This document shows positions 7,053 through 15,898 of a stretch of DNA of 47,670 nucleotides, one piece after another. Below the pieces are notes generated by a model, which searched no databases, was not told the origin of the DNA, and saw only the letters and a program-made list of their open reading frames with translations. Within the stretch, counting starts at the first letter, position 1. The number at the start of each line of letters is the position of its first letter. Source of the DNA: an uncultured Clostridium sp. (GTDB lineage Bacteria; Bacillota; Clostridia; Clostridiales; Clostridiaceae). A program made the translations under genes and the position numbers. The stretch is from assembly GCA_900543325.1 (NCBI GenBank), contig UQQU01000019.1, forward strand, positions 1 through 47,670, written 5' to 3'.

Positions 7053-7928
7053 TTATTTTATTGTTATTGTATATGAACTATTAAACTTTTGTCCTATATC
7101 TAATTTTTGTATTCCAGCCTTATCTTTTAATTCCCCAGTAAAATCTTCAAAATCAGCATGTCCATACCATGGCTCTATACATACAAAAGGTGCTCCTGTT
7201 GACTTAGTCCATAATCCCATATAAGGGAATCCAGTAAAGTCCATAGTTAATACTTTATCATGATTAACAGATTTTAAGCTTATTTTATTTGACTTTAAGC
7301 TATCAAAAACTAAAGCATCACCTTTAAACAAATCAAAACTTAAAGGTATTATATTATTATCAACTAAATATTGCTTTCTTTCACGTTTTATATAACCATC
7401 TTGATTTATAGTCATTATATCACAATTTTCCTTTTCATTGAACTCAAAATAATAATCATCTATTATTTCTCCAGGCATAATTGGACACATAAATGCTGGA
7501 TGCGCTCCTATTGAAAAGTAAATCATCTTATTATCAGTATTTTCTACTATATATTCTGTTATAATTTCATTTTCTACCAAAGTATAAGAAATTTTTAATG
7601 AAAATTTATATGGATATACCTTTAAAGTTTCTTCTGAATCAACTAATTCAAAAATAATATTATCATCCGTCTTTTTTATCATTTCAAACTCTTTCAGTCT
7701 AGCTAATCCATGCTGTGGTAAATTATATTCTTTTCCATCAACTTTATAACTTCCATTGTTAACTTTGCCTACTATTGGAAATAATACTGGTGCACTATAC
7801 CCCCAATATCTCTTATTTCTGTTCCATAAATATTCAATTCCATCAACTTTAGATTTAATATTGTGAAGTTCTGCTCCCTGATTGCTTATAGTAATTTTAA
7901 TTTTTTCATTTTCCAATGTATACAACAT
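7053..7928 (-). CDS. Aldose 1-epimerase family protein (LacX-like)
   Basis: A 291-residue cytoplasmic protein of the galactose-mutarotase fold, LacX subgroup. The members interconvert anomers of sugars or sugar phosphates; the substrate cannot be told from sequence. Visible signature positions are the two histidines in PQHGLARL and GAHPAF and the glutamate in CIEPWYG, the expected catalytic trio. GGGGGAG precedes the ATG. It is a single-gene unit between terminators at 7001-7046 and 8001-8057. Confidence 0.85.
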   Translation of the reverse strand: MLYTLENEKIKITISNQGAELHNIKSKVDGIEYLWNRNKRYWGYSAPVLFPIVGKVNNGSYKVDGKEYNLPQHGLARLKEFEMIKKTDDNIIFELVDSEETLKVYPYKFSLKISYTLVENEIITEYIVENTDNKMIYFSIGAHPAFMCPIMPGEIIDDYYFEFNEKENCDIMTINQDGYIKRERKQYLVDNNIIPLSFDLFKGDALVFDSLKSNKISLKSVNHDKVLTMDFTGFPYMGLWTKSTGAPFVCIEPWYGHADFEDFTGELKDKAGIQKLDIGQKFNSSYTITIK

Positions 7929-8000
7929 TTTTCTCCCCCTACCATATATAATATACTATACATAATTATACAATATATTAACAAATTATAACAGGATGAA

Positions 8001-8057
8001 AAATAACGTATTTAAAATAGTGATTTTTAACCCTTCACTACTCTAAATACGTTATTT
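8001..8057 (-). terminator. Two-part hairpin terminator after rhodanese gene
   Basis: Outer stem 8001-8014 with 8044-8057 (AAATAACGTATTTA) and inner stem TAGTGA/TCACTA (8018-8023, 8035-8040). It abuts the rhodanese stop codon. Confidence 0.8.
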
Positions 8058-8372
8058 CTATTCTACTACACCCTTATATCCTAAAAGTCCTTGTCCTAAA
8101 TTATATAATTTAGTAAAACCTTCTTCCTCTAACATTTGACACGCTAATGCACTTTTATGTCCAGCTTTACAGTAAACCAAAATAGGCTTATCTTTATTTT
8201 CTTTTAGCTCTTCAATTTCCCACTCTAACTCTTCAACTGGTATGTTTATTGCATTAGGTATTTTATTTTCCTTAAATTCACTATATCTTCTGACATCTAT
8301 AATCATTAAATCTTTACAATCCTTAATTAGATTTTCAGCTTCTATACTATTAATTGATTTAAATGAACTCAT
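8058..8372 (-). CDS. Single-domain rhodanese
   Basis: A 104-residue single rhodanese domain with DVRRYSEF near the start and the active loop VYCKAGHKSA, so the catalytic cysteine (Cys68) is present. It may move sulfane sulfur between thiols. There is no signal peptide. AGAGGTG precedes the ATG. It is not next to the iscS-thiI genes (20888-23184), so a functional link is possible but not shown; the clostridial ThiI here lacks its own rhodanese domain. Confidence 0.88.
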   Translation of the reverse strand: MSSFKSINSIEAENLIKDCKDLMIIDVRRYSEFKENKIPNAINIPVEELEWEIEELKENKDKPILVYCKAGHKSALACQMLEEEGFTKLYNLGQGLLGYKGVVE

Positions 8373-8439
8373 AATTACACCTCTTTTGTCATTACATTTA
8401 AATTAATTATAGTAATAATAATCTTTATTTACAAGGAAA

Positions 8440-8985
8440 TTATTTATTTATTGGCTTTATAGCATCTACAATAATTGAAACCATTCCTAAATTATTTTTA
8501 TAGTTTCTACTATCAAATCTATAACTTCTACATATTTTCCCCTTTGATTCATCCCATTCTCTATAATGAAAATCTCCTTGTTCATCACAATATTCTAAAA
8601 GTGTAACCTCAAAGCCAGCACTTTCAAATATATTAACTAATGTTTTATAATCATAAACTACTTTATGTGCATATGCTGGATGGTCTTCATGTCCCGGCCC
8701 TCCAACTTTAACCATATTTTGATACCATTCATTTCTAAAGTTTTTATCTGGAACTGCACATCTTACATATCCACCTGGTTTTAAAAACTTATAACAATTT
8801 TTTGCTGCTTTTACTCCATCTTCATATGATAAATGTTCCCATACATGCTCTGCTAAAATTGCTTCTATATCATCATTCTTAGCAATATTTTCCCATTGAT
8901 CTATTGATAATAAATTAAGCTCATTTTCTTGAGTTGAAACCCATCCATCATATTTTACTTTTCCAGCTCCTATGATTATTCTCAT
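8440..8985 (-). CDS. Predicted SAM-dependent methyltransferase (COG4627-like)
   Basis: A 181-residue protein resembling the COG4627 group of small class I methyltransferases. The N-terminal glycine loop is short (IIIGAGK). The middle carries AEHVWEHLS and FLKPGGYVRCAVPD, the usual motif IV and post-motif region. The C-terminal part is less typical, with GGPGHEDHPAYAHK. The substrate is unknown; similar genes often lie in polysaccharide loci, but nothing here supports that. GGGGAGAAG precedes the ATG. Confidence 0.75.
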   Translation of the reverse strand: MRIIIGAGKVKYDGWVSTQENELNLLSIDQWENIAKNDDIEAILAEHVWEHLSYEDGVKAAKNCYKFLKPGGYVRCAVPDKNFRNEWYQNMVKVGGPGHEDHPAYAHKVVYDYKTLVNIFESAGFEVTLLEYCDEQGDFHYREWDESKGKICRSYRFDSRNYKNNLGMVSIIVDAIKPINK

Positions 8986-9178
8986 AACACTTCTCCCCTT
9001 AATACTCTTATAAAAAATGTTTAATTATATAATTTTCAACTAGCGGCTTTTATACAAATAGTTAATTTTTTAATTATATTTAATAATATATATTTTATAC
9101 CATTTATATCCACTTAGTAAATATTTTTGCTTCTTTTAATAAAAATGTTCCTAATATATACCAATACATTAAGATTGT

Positions 9179-9703
9179 TTAACAATTTAATACTTCAAAA
9201 TTCATGGTAGTTCCCAAAAGTATTAAAAGTATTGCAATAAAATTTTTATAAGTATCTCTAATTTCCTTTTCATTTCTATTTTCCCCTGTTTGTGATAAAG
9301 CTGTTTTATAGTTATCAAATAAAATTCCTGTAAAAATTGCTATTACAAATAAATATATTATATTAGTTCCCTTAGGCACTTCAGTTAAGTCTTGTAATGT
9401 ATCGGCATAGTTCGTAGAGTTTAATTGATCGGATATTTTTACTTTTTGCCATTCAAGATATAGTATATTAAGTATAGAAGCATATATAATTAGTATAATT
9501 CCAAATTCTGATAAATTAGTAATTCCTATCTGCTTAATTAGTTGATTTTTTTCCTCATCTGTAATAGTTGAATTACTATTTGAATTTGAATTAGAATTAT
9601 TATTTGAATTATGACTATTGTTACCATTAGCATTAGTAGTATTTGATTTATCTCTATTACTTTTACATTTTTTCATATATCTAAATTTAAAATTACTCTT
9701 CAA
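9179..9703 (-). CDS. Unrecognised membrane protein with Asn/Ser tract
   Basis: I do not recognise this family. The 174 residues begin with a basic stretch, then a low-complexity Asn/Ser run (about 21-46) encoded by repeating hexamers, and then three hydrophobic segments (about 67-87, 112-130 and 154-170). The start is uncertain. The open frame begins at a TTG with no ribosome site, and the next ATG (MKKCK) also lacks one. A strong GGGAGG lies about 50 bases upstream but leads to ATG-TAA (9737-9732) in another frame, while the coding frame stays open back to it. A frameshift or unusual initiation is possible. Confidence 0.5.
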   Translation of the reverse strand: MKSNFKFRYMKKCKSNRDKSNTTNANGNNSHNSNNNSNSNSNSNSTITDEEKNQLIKQIGITNLSEFGIILIIYASILNILYLEWQKVKISDQLNSTNYADTLQDLTEVPKGTNIIYLFVIAIFTGILFDNYKTALSQTGENRNEKEIRDTYKNFIAILLILLGTTMNFEVLNC

Positions 9704-9885
9704 TATATAATATTCAAATGAAAATATACAGTTACATCTATGACTCTTTCCTCCCTTTACTATTAATATATTTTATACTGAAATCAAAACATATCATATT
9801 TCCACTTCATTTATTTTTCTTATAATCTAAATTCGCCTATTATAATATCATTATAAATTTGTTTTTTCTTAATAAATTTATCATT

Positions 9886-9901
9886 TTGGAATTGTTTCCA
9901 A
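9886..9901. promoter_or_regulatory. Perfect palindrome upstream of a promoter
   Basis: TTGGAA-TTGT-TTCCAA lies about 30 bases upstream of the -35 of the gene at 9996. It has the size and symmetry of a dimeric regulator site; the regulator is unknown. Confidence 0.35.
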
Positions 9902-9931
9902 TACTTTTTTAATAAATTATCAATTTTGTTA

Positions 9932-9960
9932 TTGTAAATATTTTACACCGAACATATAAT
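9932..9960 (+). promoter_or_regulatory. Sigma-A promoter
   Basis: TTGTAA (9932-9937), a 17-base spacer and perfect TATAAT (9955-9960). It drives the small gene at 9996. Confidence 0.75.
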
Positions 9961-9995
9961 ATTAATACGGAAGGGAATTTTTAGGAGGTTTTTCT

Positions 9996-10298
9996 ATGGG
10001 AGATAAGTATAATAATGTAAAAGATTCATTTCAAATTTTTTTAGCTGAAAGAAATATACCTGATCCAGATGAGATGCTAGGTAAAGCTTTAAAATATTTA
10101 AAAGACAAAGGTCACACGGTTTCATTTAAAGGTTTTGATATAAATAATACACCAATTGTTGAAATAGATAATGTACTATACAAATTTGATAAATGCTTTG
10201 GTCTTTGGCAATCAGCTAAATTCACTAAAATTCAGGGTGATTTTTCAGATAATCTTATAACTAGTAAAAAATCAAAAATAGAAAGTTTTTATTCTTAA
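9996..10298 (+). CDS. Unrecognised small cytoplasmic protein
   Basis: I do not recognise this 100-residue protein. It is soluble, with a helical N-terminal half (Asp/Pro turn IPDPDEML, then KALKYLKDKGH) and a beta-rich second half ending in a Ser/Lys-rich tail. The gene is well supported by AGGAGG 7 bases before the ATG, a good promoter and its own terminator. It stands alone, divergent from the membrane-protein gene and convergent with the hydrogenase operon. Confidence 0.8.
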   Translation: MGDKYNNVKDSFQIFLAERNIPDPDEMLGKALKYLKDKGHTVSFKGFDINNTPIVEIDNVLYKFDKCFGLWQSAKFTKIQGDFSDNLITSKKSKIESFYS

Positions 10299-10307
10299 AT
10301 ATATAAG

Positions 10308-10334
10308 TAAAGGCGCACATTAAGTGCGCCTTTA
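10308..10334. terminator. GC-rich bidirectional terminator
   Basis: TAAAGGCGCAC (10308-10318) pairs with GTGCGCCTTTA (10324-10334) around a 5-base loop. It ends the gene at 9996 and the hydrogenase operon coming from the other side. Confidence 0.92.
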
Positions 10335-10348
10335 TATTTAACCTTTAA

Positions 10349-10801
10349 TTATTTCTTTTTCTCATCTTCTTTACTTACCACAGCTTCTTTGGTGTTTATT
10401 GCATCCTTAGGCTTAGCTGCTGGCTTTGGAGGTAACTTTTTAATAAAACTTCCGCCAACCCTTAATTCATCCTTATTTTCCGAAACCATAAGCACTTCAT
10501 CTGTTAATGTTATTGCTTTTTTAGGACAAAAGTCTTTACATAACCCACAGAATGTACATGAAGCTAAATCAAAATTCATTTTTATTTCTTGTCCACCTTC
10601 TACTGGTTTTACTTCTTTAGTTATTGCCTCACCTGCACATACCCTAATACATATTCCACATCCAATACATGCATTTGAATCAAAAGAAAGCTTTCCTCTA
10701 TAATTTTCCGCTCCTCTTACCTCATCAATTGGCCTTTCATCTGTTAATACTGGTTTGAATATATTAGATATTCCTTCTAAAAGGTAAGGAAGTTTAAACA
10801 T
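10349..10801 (-). CDS. mbhN: Hydrogenase 2x[4Fe-4S] subunit, NuoI/MbhN-like
   Basis: A 150-residue ferredoxin-like subunit of the membrane-bound hydrogenase. It carries two full CxxCxxCxxxC clusters (CIGCGICIRVC and CTFCGLCKDFC), which pass electrons from ferredoxin towards the small subunit. The tail is Lys/Pro/Ala-rich. I place the start at the ATG giving MFKLPYLL because GGAGG lies 9 bases upstream; the ATG three codons earlier touches the ribosome site. It overlaps mbhJ by 8 bases and is the last gene of the operon. Confidence 0.92.
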   Translation of the reverse strand: MFKLPYLLEGISNIFKPVLTDERPIDEVRGAENYRGKLSFDSNACIGCGICIRVCAGEAITKEVKPVEGGQEIKMNFDLASCTFCGLCKDFCPKKAITLTDEVLMVSENKDELRVGGSFIKKLPPKPAAKPKDAINTKEAVVSKEDEKKK

Positions 10802-11237
10802 AATTTTCATCCTCCCTCTTTTTATTTAATATTTCAATAGCTTCTAATATTCCCTTTGCTATAGCCTCTGGCTTTGGTGCACAACCTGCCACTGTTACAT
10901 CAACTTTTGTCCATTTATCTAAAGGTCCATCAACAGAATAACTTCCTTTAAAAACATTACAAGATGCTGGACATGAACCAATGGATACAACAACTTTAGG
11001 TTCTGGAACTTGGGATAAAACTCTTAACATTCTATCTCGTGATTGTACTGTTACAGGTCCTGTTACAACAATTATATCTGCATGTCTTGGTGAACCAGCA
11101 AGTTTAACTCCAAACCTTTCAATATCATATCTAGGTCCAAGTAATGCTAAAAGCTCAATATCACATCCATTACAAGACCCTGTATTTACATGATATATCC
11201 AAGGAGATCTTTTTCTTCCATTTTCAATTATTGACAT
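10794..11237 (-). CDS. mbhJ: [NiFe] hydrogenase small subunit, NuoB/MbhJ-like
   Basis: A 147-residue small subunit homologous to NuoB of complex I. The four ligands of the proximal [4Fe-4S] cluster are visible: Cys22 and Cys25 (SCNGCD), Cys89 (GSCP) and Cys119 (AGCAPKP). It lacks the medial and distal clusters of periplasmic hydrogenases, as expected for group 4 enzymes. It has no Tat signal, so the active site faces the cytoplasm. It receives electrons from MbhN and pairs with the large subunit MbhL. Confidence 0.93.
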   Translation of the reverse strand: MSIIENGRKRSPWIYHVNTGSCNGCDIELLALLGPRYDIERFGVKLAGSPRHADIIVVTGPVTVQSRDRMLRVLSQVPEPKVVVSIGSCPASCNVFKGSYSVDGPLDKWTKVDVTVAGCAPKPEAIAKGILEAIEILNKKREDENYV

Positions 11238-11249
11238 TTCTATACCTCC

Positions 11250-12227
11250 CTATAGATTCAAGCTTACTAAAACATAGCTTAATAAAGATAAAACTGTTGG
11301 TATTGTCCAATAGAACTTAAACATTTGATTAGTTTTATATCTTCCCATAAGCCCTCTAACTATTGATAAAAACACTATAGCTATAACTATTACTAAAACT
11401 AGTAATATTAATGTATTAACTAATAAATCAATTCCTCTATTCCCTGTAGTTACACCTATTCCTCCTAAAAATAATACTACGAATAATGCAGTCATAACAT
11501 AAACTTTTATATTATGAGTAAGCTTAAATAACCCTAAATGCAATCCACTATATTCAGCTAATGGCCCTTCACAAATCTCTGTTTCAGCCTCTGATACATC
11601 GAAAGGCGATATTCCAATTTTAGCTGGCAATATCATTAAAAATGCAATTGCAGCTGGAAGTAAAGATATTGTAAATAGAAAGCTTCCAGTTCCTTGTTGT
11701 GCACTAGCTATTGCTACTAAAGAATATGTTGTTCCTTCTCCTAATATCATTCCAGCTTTTTTACAAACAGCAAGTAATGATGTTATTAAAGGTAATTCAT
11801 ATGCAACCATTGCTACAACCTCTCTTGATACACCAATTGATGCAAATGGTGATCCTGATGCCATACCTCCAACTATCATTACTACTGATGGTATAATTAA
11901 TAAATAAATTATTACAACTATATCAGCTATACCTCCAAAAAATGACCAATTATATATAGGAAATAATACTGGTATTATACAAATACTAACTAATGCTATT
12001 ATTGGTGCTAAAATAAATAACCTTTCATTTGCATTCATTGGAACTATAGTATCTTTTCCTAAAAGTTTTACAAAATCATAAAATGGTTGTGTAATTTTAG
12101 GTCCTCTTCTTCGTTGCATTCTAGCTACTATCTTTCTATCTAATCCCGATAAAAATAATCCCACAATCACTGTAAAAATGAAGCCTGGGAATATAATTAA
12201 ATATATCAACTTACTTAAATACTCCAT
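11250..12227 (-). CDS. mbhM: Hydrogenase membrane anchor, NuoH/MbhM-like
   Basis: A 325-residue membrane protein with about eight helices, homologous to NuoH. It anchors the hydrogenase module and links it to the ion-pumping arm. Typical features are RRRGPKITQPFYD near the N-terminus and the loop PFDVSEAETEICEGP, an acidic patch facing the catalytic module. I chose the ATG giving MEYLSKL because AGGAGGTG lies 7 bases upstream; a longer frame opening at 12293 would overlap mbhH by 55 bases. Confidence 0.93.
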   Translation of the reverse strand: MEYLSKLIYLIIFPGFIFTVIVGLFLSGLDRKIVARMQRRRGPKITQPFYDFVKLLGKDTIVPMNANERLFILAPIIALVSICIIPVLFPIYNWSFFGGIADIVVIIYLLIIPSVVMIVGGMASGSPFASIGVSREVVAMVAYELPLITSLLAVCKKAGMILGEGTTYSLVAIASAQQGTGSFLFTISLLPAAIAFLMILPAKIGISPFDVSEAETEICEGPLAEYSGLHLGLFKLTHNIKVYVMTALFVVLFLGGIGVTTGNRGIDLLVNTLILLVLVIVIAIVFLSIVRGLMGRYKTNQMFKFYWTIPTVLSLLSYVLVSLNL

Positions 12228-12238
12228 ATTCCCACCTC

Positions 12239-14248
12239 CTATAAAAATATAATTGTAATCACAGACACTATTACTAAAGTTGCTACTATCCATAAAGAAT
12301 AATCATTAACACTACCATTATGAGCCTTTTGTATGCTATTAAAATATCCCTTTAATTGATACTTCATTCCCCAAAACAAATCATTAGCACCCACTTTTAC
12401 TTTTTCCCCTTTCTCTCCTCCAACATAAATATCATATTTACATGCTGCATCTAAAGGGGCTTCTGAATAATTTACACTATTACCTCTATGATTTTCATAC
12501 TTTTTAAATATACTCATATCAAACTCATTATCTGATTTTTCATGTATTTCTTCTCCTGAGTTATCCCCTTTGAAAATAACAAATACTAAAACAGCAAGTA
12601 ATAATATTACAAAAAGTATTAAAAAATTAGTTGGATTATATATACCTTTTGTTAGGAATTCAACATTATTAATGCCATCAAAAGCAAATACTGAATCATA
12701 AGTATTTCCTAATGCTGAAGATACATATCTAGACAAATCATATACGCTTTTAATTACTGGAAGTAATATCTTATTAACTATCACCTCTGGAAATAGTCCA
12801 AATATGACTGTACCTAAGGCTAACACTCCCATTGGAATTTTCATTGATGTTGGAACATCCTCTATATTTTTATGTTCTTCATTTATAGGTCCAAAAAACG
12901 CTGAATGTCCTACTTTTATAAATGAGGCTAAAGTAAGGGCTGAAACTACAACAGCTATTATAGATACTATTCCTAATGAACCTGTAAATCCAGCTTCATA
13001 TATCATCCATTTTGATGCAAAACCATTAAATGGTGGAATTCCACTAATTCCTGCAGCTCCAAATAAAAACATTGCCAGAGTAAATGGCATCCTTTTACCT
13101 AAACCTGAAATTGACTCTAAATCTGTAGTTCCAGTAGTATAAAGTATAGCTCCTGCAGTTAAAAATAATAATCCTTTAAATATAGCATGGTTAATCATAT
13201 GATAAGTTCCACCAGTCATTGCTAAAACACTTATTTCTCCACTTTCTACTATTGCCATACCTAGCGCCGTTATAATATATCCTATTTGAGAAACTGAATG
13301 AAATGCTAAAAGCCTCTTAAAATCATGTTGTAACAATGCCATAGATACCCCTATTACCATTGTTATAACACCCCAAACTAATATTAAATATCCTACTGGC
13401 TTATTTGATGCTAGTCCAAAAATCATAAATACTAATCTTATAATTGCATATACTCCTGTTTTACTCATCACTCCTGAAAGTATCATTGAAATTGATGATG
13501 GTGCTGCCATATGTGCATCTGTTGGCCATGTATGACATGGAACCATAAATGCCTTAACTGCATATCCAACCATCATAAGTGAAAATGCTATTATTAACGT
13601 TGGAGTCATAGATTCCATACTTTTTATAACTACTGCTATCTCAGCTAAATTTAATGTCTTTGTTTCACTATATATTAAACAAGTTCCTAATAAAATCAAT
13701 GATGATCCTAAAGAGCCTGTTACTATATATTTAAATGCTGCTTCTACTGATTTATCCTTATAATTTCTAAATGCAGTCAATGCAATTGCTGCAAATGTCA
13801 TTATTTCAAGCATTACATACATATTAAATAAATCACCGGTAAATACAAAACCTATCATGCTTGAAGTTAATAGCAAAAATAACACATAATATTTTTCTAA
13901 TCCATTATCATGGCTCATGTATTTTAAAGAATAAATTACTGATAAAAGTGATGCCCCTGTAATTATTAAAGCTAAAAACATCCCTAATGAATCTATTTCA
14001 AGTCCAATACCAAAAGCCTTTCCACCAATTGGACTCCAATTTCCCATCCAACTTACTATAATTTCCCCATCAATTAAAATGGGCTTAATTAATAATATTA
14101 CACATAAAAATGATACTGCTGTTGCAATAACTGCAAGAGCCCTCTTTACTCTTATATATTTGTCCTTAAATAATCCAAGTACAAATGCTAAAATAAATGG
14201 AGTCATTATTGCTATTATTGGAAGATTATTAATAAATTCTATACTCAT
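12239..14248 (-). CDS. mbhH: Antiporter-like subunit MrpD/NuoL type, MbhH with fused MbhI-like tail
   Basis: A 669-residue proton/ion-conducting subunit of the NuoL/MrpD family. The core (about 1-490) holds 14 helices with the conserved Glu of LEIMTF, Lys-rich loops and the HTWPTDAHMAAPSS motif. The remaining ~180 residues are unusual: one helix (about 540-560), a charged region and a final helix after an LFWGMKYQLKGYF amphipathic stretch. In Pyrococcus this lateral helix is a separate protein, MbhI; no mbhI gene exists here, so a fusion is likely (inference). It overlaps mbhG by 4 bases. Confidence 0.93.
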   Translation of the reverse strand: MSIEFINNLPIIAIMTPFILAFVLGLFKDKYIRVKRALAVIATAVSFLCVILLIKPILIDGEIIVSWMGNWSPIGGKAFGIGLEIDSLGMFLALIITGASLLSVIYSLKYMSHDNGLEKYYVLFLLLTSSMIGFVFTGDLFNMYVMLEIMTFAAIALTAFRNYKDKSVEAAFKYIVTGSLGSSLILLGTCLIYSETKTLNLAEIAVVIKSMESMTPTLIIAFSLMMVGYAVKAFMVPCHTWPTDAHMAAPSSISMILSGVMSKTGVYAIIRLVFMIFGLASNKPVGYLILVWGVITMVIGVSMALLQHDFKRLLAFHSVSQIGYIITALGMAIVESGEISVLAMTGGTYHMINHAIFKGLLFLTAGAILYTTGTTDLESISGLGKRMPFTLAMFLFGAAGISGIPPFNGFASKWMIYEAGFTGSLGIVSIIAVVVSALTLASFIKVGHSAFFGPINEEHKNIEDVPTSMKIPMGVLALGTVIFGLFPEVIVNKILLPVIKSVYDLSRYVSSALGNTYDSVFAFDGINNVEFLTKGIYNPTNFLILFVILLLAVLVFVIFKGDNSGEEIHEKSDNEFDMSIFKKYENHRGNSVNYSEAPLDAACKYDIYVGGEKGEKVKVGANDLFWGMKYQLKGYFNSIQKAHNGSVNDYSLWIVATLVIVSVITIIFL

Positions 14249-14580
14249 CCTCTAATCCTCCTTACATCATCACTTTCTATACTGTTATAATGTTTTTGAA
14301 TTTTAATCACAATAGATAATGCTAGTGCTGTAACACATGCTCCAATTACTATAGATGTAAGAGTTAAAGCCTGAGGAATAGGATCTACAAAGTAAGTACT
14401 ATTATCACTAAATATTGGTGCTGTACCATTAGTTCTAAATCCAATTGAAATTAACAACAAATTAATTCCAGAATCTAAAACTCCCATTCCAATAACTATC
14501 TTTATTAAGTTTCTCTTTAAAACAATTATTGCAAGTCCAATTACAATTAAAAGAAAAGCTCCAATATAATTAATTGTCAT
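14245..14580 (-). CDS. mbhG: Antiporter subunit MrpC/NuoK type, MbhG
   Basis: A 111-residue protein with three membrane helices, homologous to MrpC and NuoK. It carries DPIPQALTLTSIVIGA, a motif shared across MrpC proteins, in helix three. It belongs to the ion-translocating arm. It starts directly after mbhF and overlaps mbhH by ATGA, so translation is probably coupled. Confidence 0.92.
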   Translation of the reverse strand: MTINYIGAFLLIVIGLAIIVLKRNLIKIVIGMGVLDSGINLLLISIGFRTNGTAPIFSDNSTYFVDPIPQALTLTSIVIGACVTALALSIVIKIQKHYNSIESDDVRRIRG

Positions 14581-15021
14581 CTATTCCTCCCCCTTACTCT
14601 TTAAATTAGTTATCATAATTAATATTAAAAATGAAATTCCTGCAAAAACTTTAAAACCTACAGCAAAATTCATTAAAAATATGCTTCCTGATGAAAATAA
14701 ATCCCCTGGACTACCTTTTTCAAGAATATTTCCGAAGAATACACCTGAACCTATTAGACCTATAAATGCTAATATTATAAATCCTAATGCCCCAATATCC
14801 TCTGCAATTTTAAATGTATTTGCTGCTACTCCTTTATTTACTCCTTTAAATCCATATCCAATATAAATAATAGCTATTGCACCAGCTATTAAAACTCCAC
14901 CTTGGAAACCACCACCTGGTGATAAATGACCATGAATTATAATATATAATCCTAACGTAAGCAAAATTGGTAATACTAAATTTGTACAAGATATTAAGAT
15001 AGAATCTCTTCTCTTTTTCAT
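14581..15021 (-). CDS. mbhF: Antiporter subunit MrpB type, MbhF
   Basis: A 146-residue four-helix protein of the MrpB/MnhB family with the signature HGHLSPGGGFQGGV. In Mrp antiporters this subunit helps form the sodium path. It lies one base after mbhE and is directly followed by mbhG. Confidence 0.92.
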   Translation of the reverse strand: MKKRRDSILISCTNLVLPILLTLGLYIIIHGHLSPGGGFQGGVLIAGAIAIIYIGYGFKGVNKGVAANTFKIAEDIGALGFIILAFIGLIGSGVFFGNILEKGSPGDLFSSGSIFLMNFAVGFKVFAGISFLILIMITNLKSKGEE

Positions 15022-15022
15022 A

Positions 15023-15301
15023 TTATTTCTCCTCCTTTGCCTTCTTTTCTGGTCTTAAAACTGCTGCAACTCCACAAATTGCGGTGAATAATACTATAGC
15101 TTCTCCTAAAGTATCATATCCTCTAAAATCAAATACTGTTGCTGTAACTGAATTTATTGCTCCTGTTTCTTTAATAGTATCATCTATTATTATTTGAGAT
15201 GCATCTCCAAAGACTTCTGGTTTTAATCCCATTTTAAAACCTAAAAAAGTAAAAATCACAAGTAGTAAAAAAAGAATTAAATAAGTTATCCTTTTTCTCA
15301 T
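15023..15301 (-). CDS. mbhE: Hydrogenase subunit MbhE (MrpA C-terminal part)
   Basis: A 92-residue protein with one N-terminal helix, an external loop and a second helix (AIVLFTAICGVAAVL). VTATVFDFRGYDTLGEA matches the C-terminal section of MrpA that Mbh-type hydrogenases encode as a separate gene. It overlaps mbhD by 4 bases. Confidence 0.88.
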   Translation of the reverse strand: MRKRITYLILFLLLVIFTFLGFKMGLKPEVFGDASQIIIDDTIKETGAINSVTATVFDFRGYDTLGEAIVLFTAICGVAAVLRPEKKAKEEK

Positions 15302-15561
15302 TTCTCTTCCTCCTTAACCTTTTTTGTTTTTACTTTATTTAAAGTTATTATAAAGATTACTGGAGTTAATATAGCTCCAACTGCTGCCTCTGCCAAAGCA
15401 ACATCTGGTGCTTTAAGTAATAAAAACTCTAAAGCTAAAAAGCCTCCTAAAACCGCCATAGCAATAATACATTGAAGTATATCATCTAGGAAAAATACAC
15501 AAAGTGCAGATGTAACTAATCCAATTATTATTAAGGTATTTAATACATCAAAACTACTCAT
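15298..15561 (-). CDS. mbhD: Hydrogenase subunit MbhD (DUF4040, MrpA part)
   Basis: An 87-residue, three-helix DUF4040 protein. KAPDVALAEAAVGA is the conserved segment, equal to a piece of the MrpA C-terminal domain; it carries the Asp and Glu thought to matter for ion movement. The start overlaps mbhC by 8 bases. Confidence 0.88.
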   Translation of the reverse strand: MSSFDVLNTLIIIGLVTSALCVFFLDDILQCIIAMAVLGGFLALEFLLLKAPDVALAEAAVGAILTPVIFIITLNKVKTKKVKEEEK

Positions 15562-15898
15562 TTATATCCCTCCCATAATGATCAAATTTTGTTTTTTCAT
15601 AAAGTCCAGCCTTAATTTTATATGCAGCTCTTGCCATTGCATGTGCACCCACTGGATTACTTATAAGCAAGAATACTACCATTATTAAAGCCTTTATTCC
15701 TAAGGAAGTATTACCATTTCCAAAACCATATATACTACAGGCTAATGCTATTGGCATGGCTCCCATTGTTGCTATATTAGTTGCACTTTGTAATCTACAA
15801 AATGTATCTGGCATCCTAATTACACCAACAACACCTGCAAAAAGAAAAAAAATACCTACTACAAGCAATACACAAACTATTATCTCTAATATAGACAT
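15554..15898 (-). CDS. mbhC: Antiporter subunit MrpG type, MbhC
   Basis: A 114-residue protein with three helices, homologous to MrpG/MnhG (VGVIRMPDTFCRLQSATN; NPVGAHAMARAAY). It shares a base with the mbhB stop and overlaps mbhD. Confidence 0.9.
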   Translation of the reverse strand: MSILEIIVCVLLVVGIFFLFAGVVGVIRMPDTFCRLQSATNIATMGAMPIALACSIYGFGNGNTSLGIKALIMVVFLLISNPVGAHAMARAAYKIKAGLYEKTKFDHYGRDINE

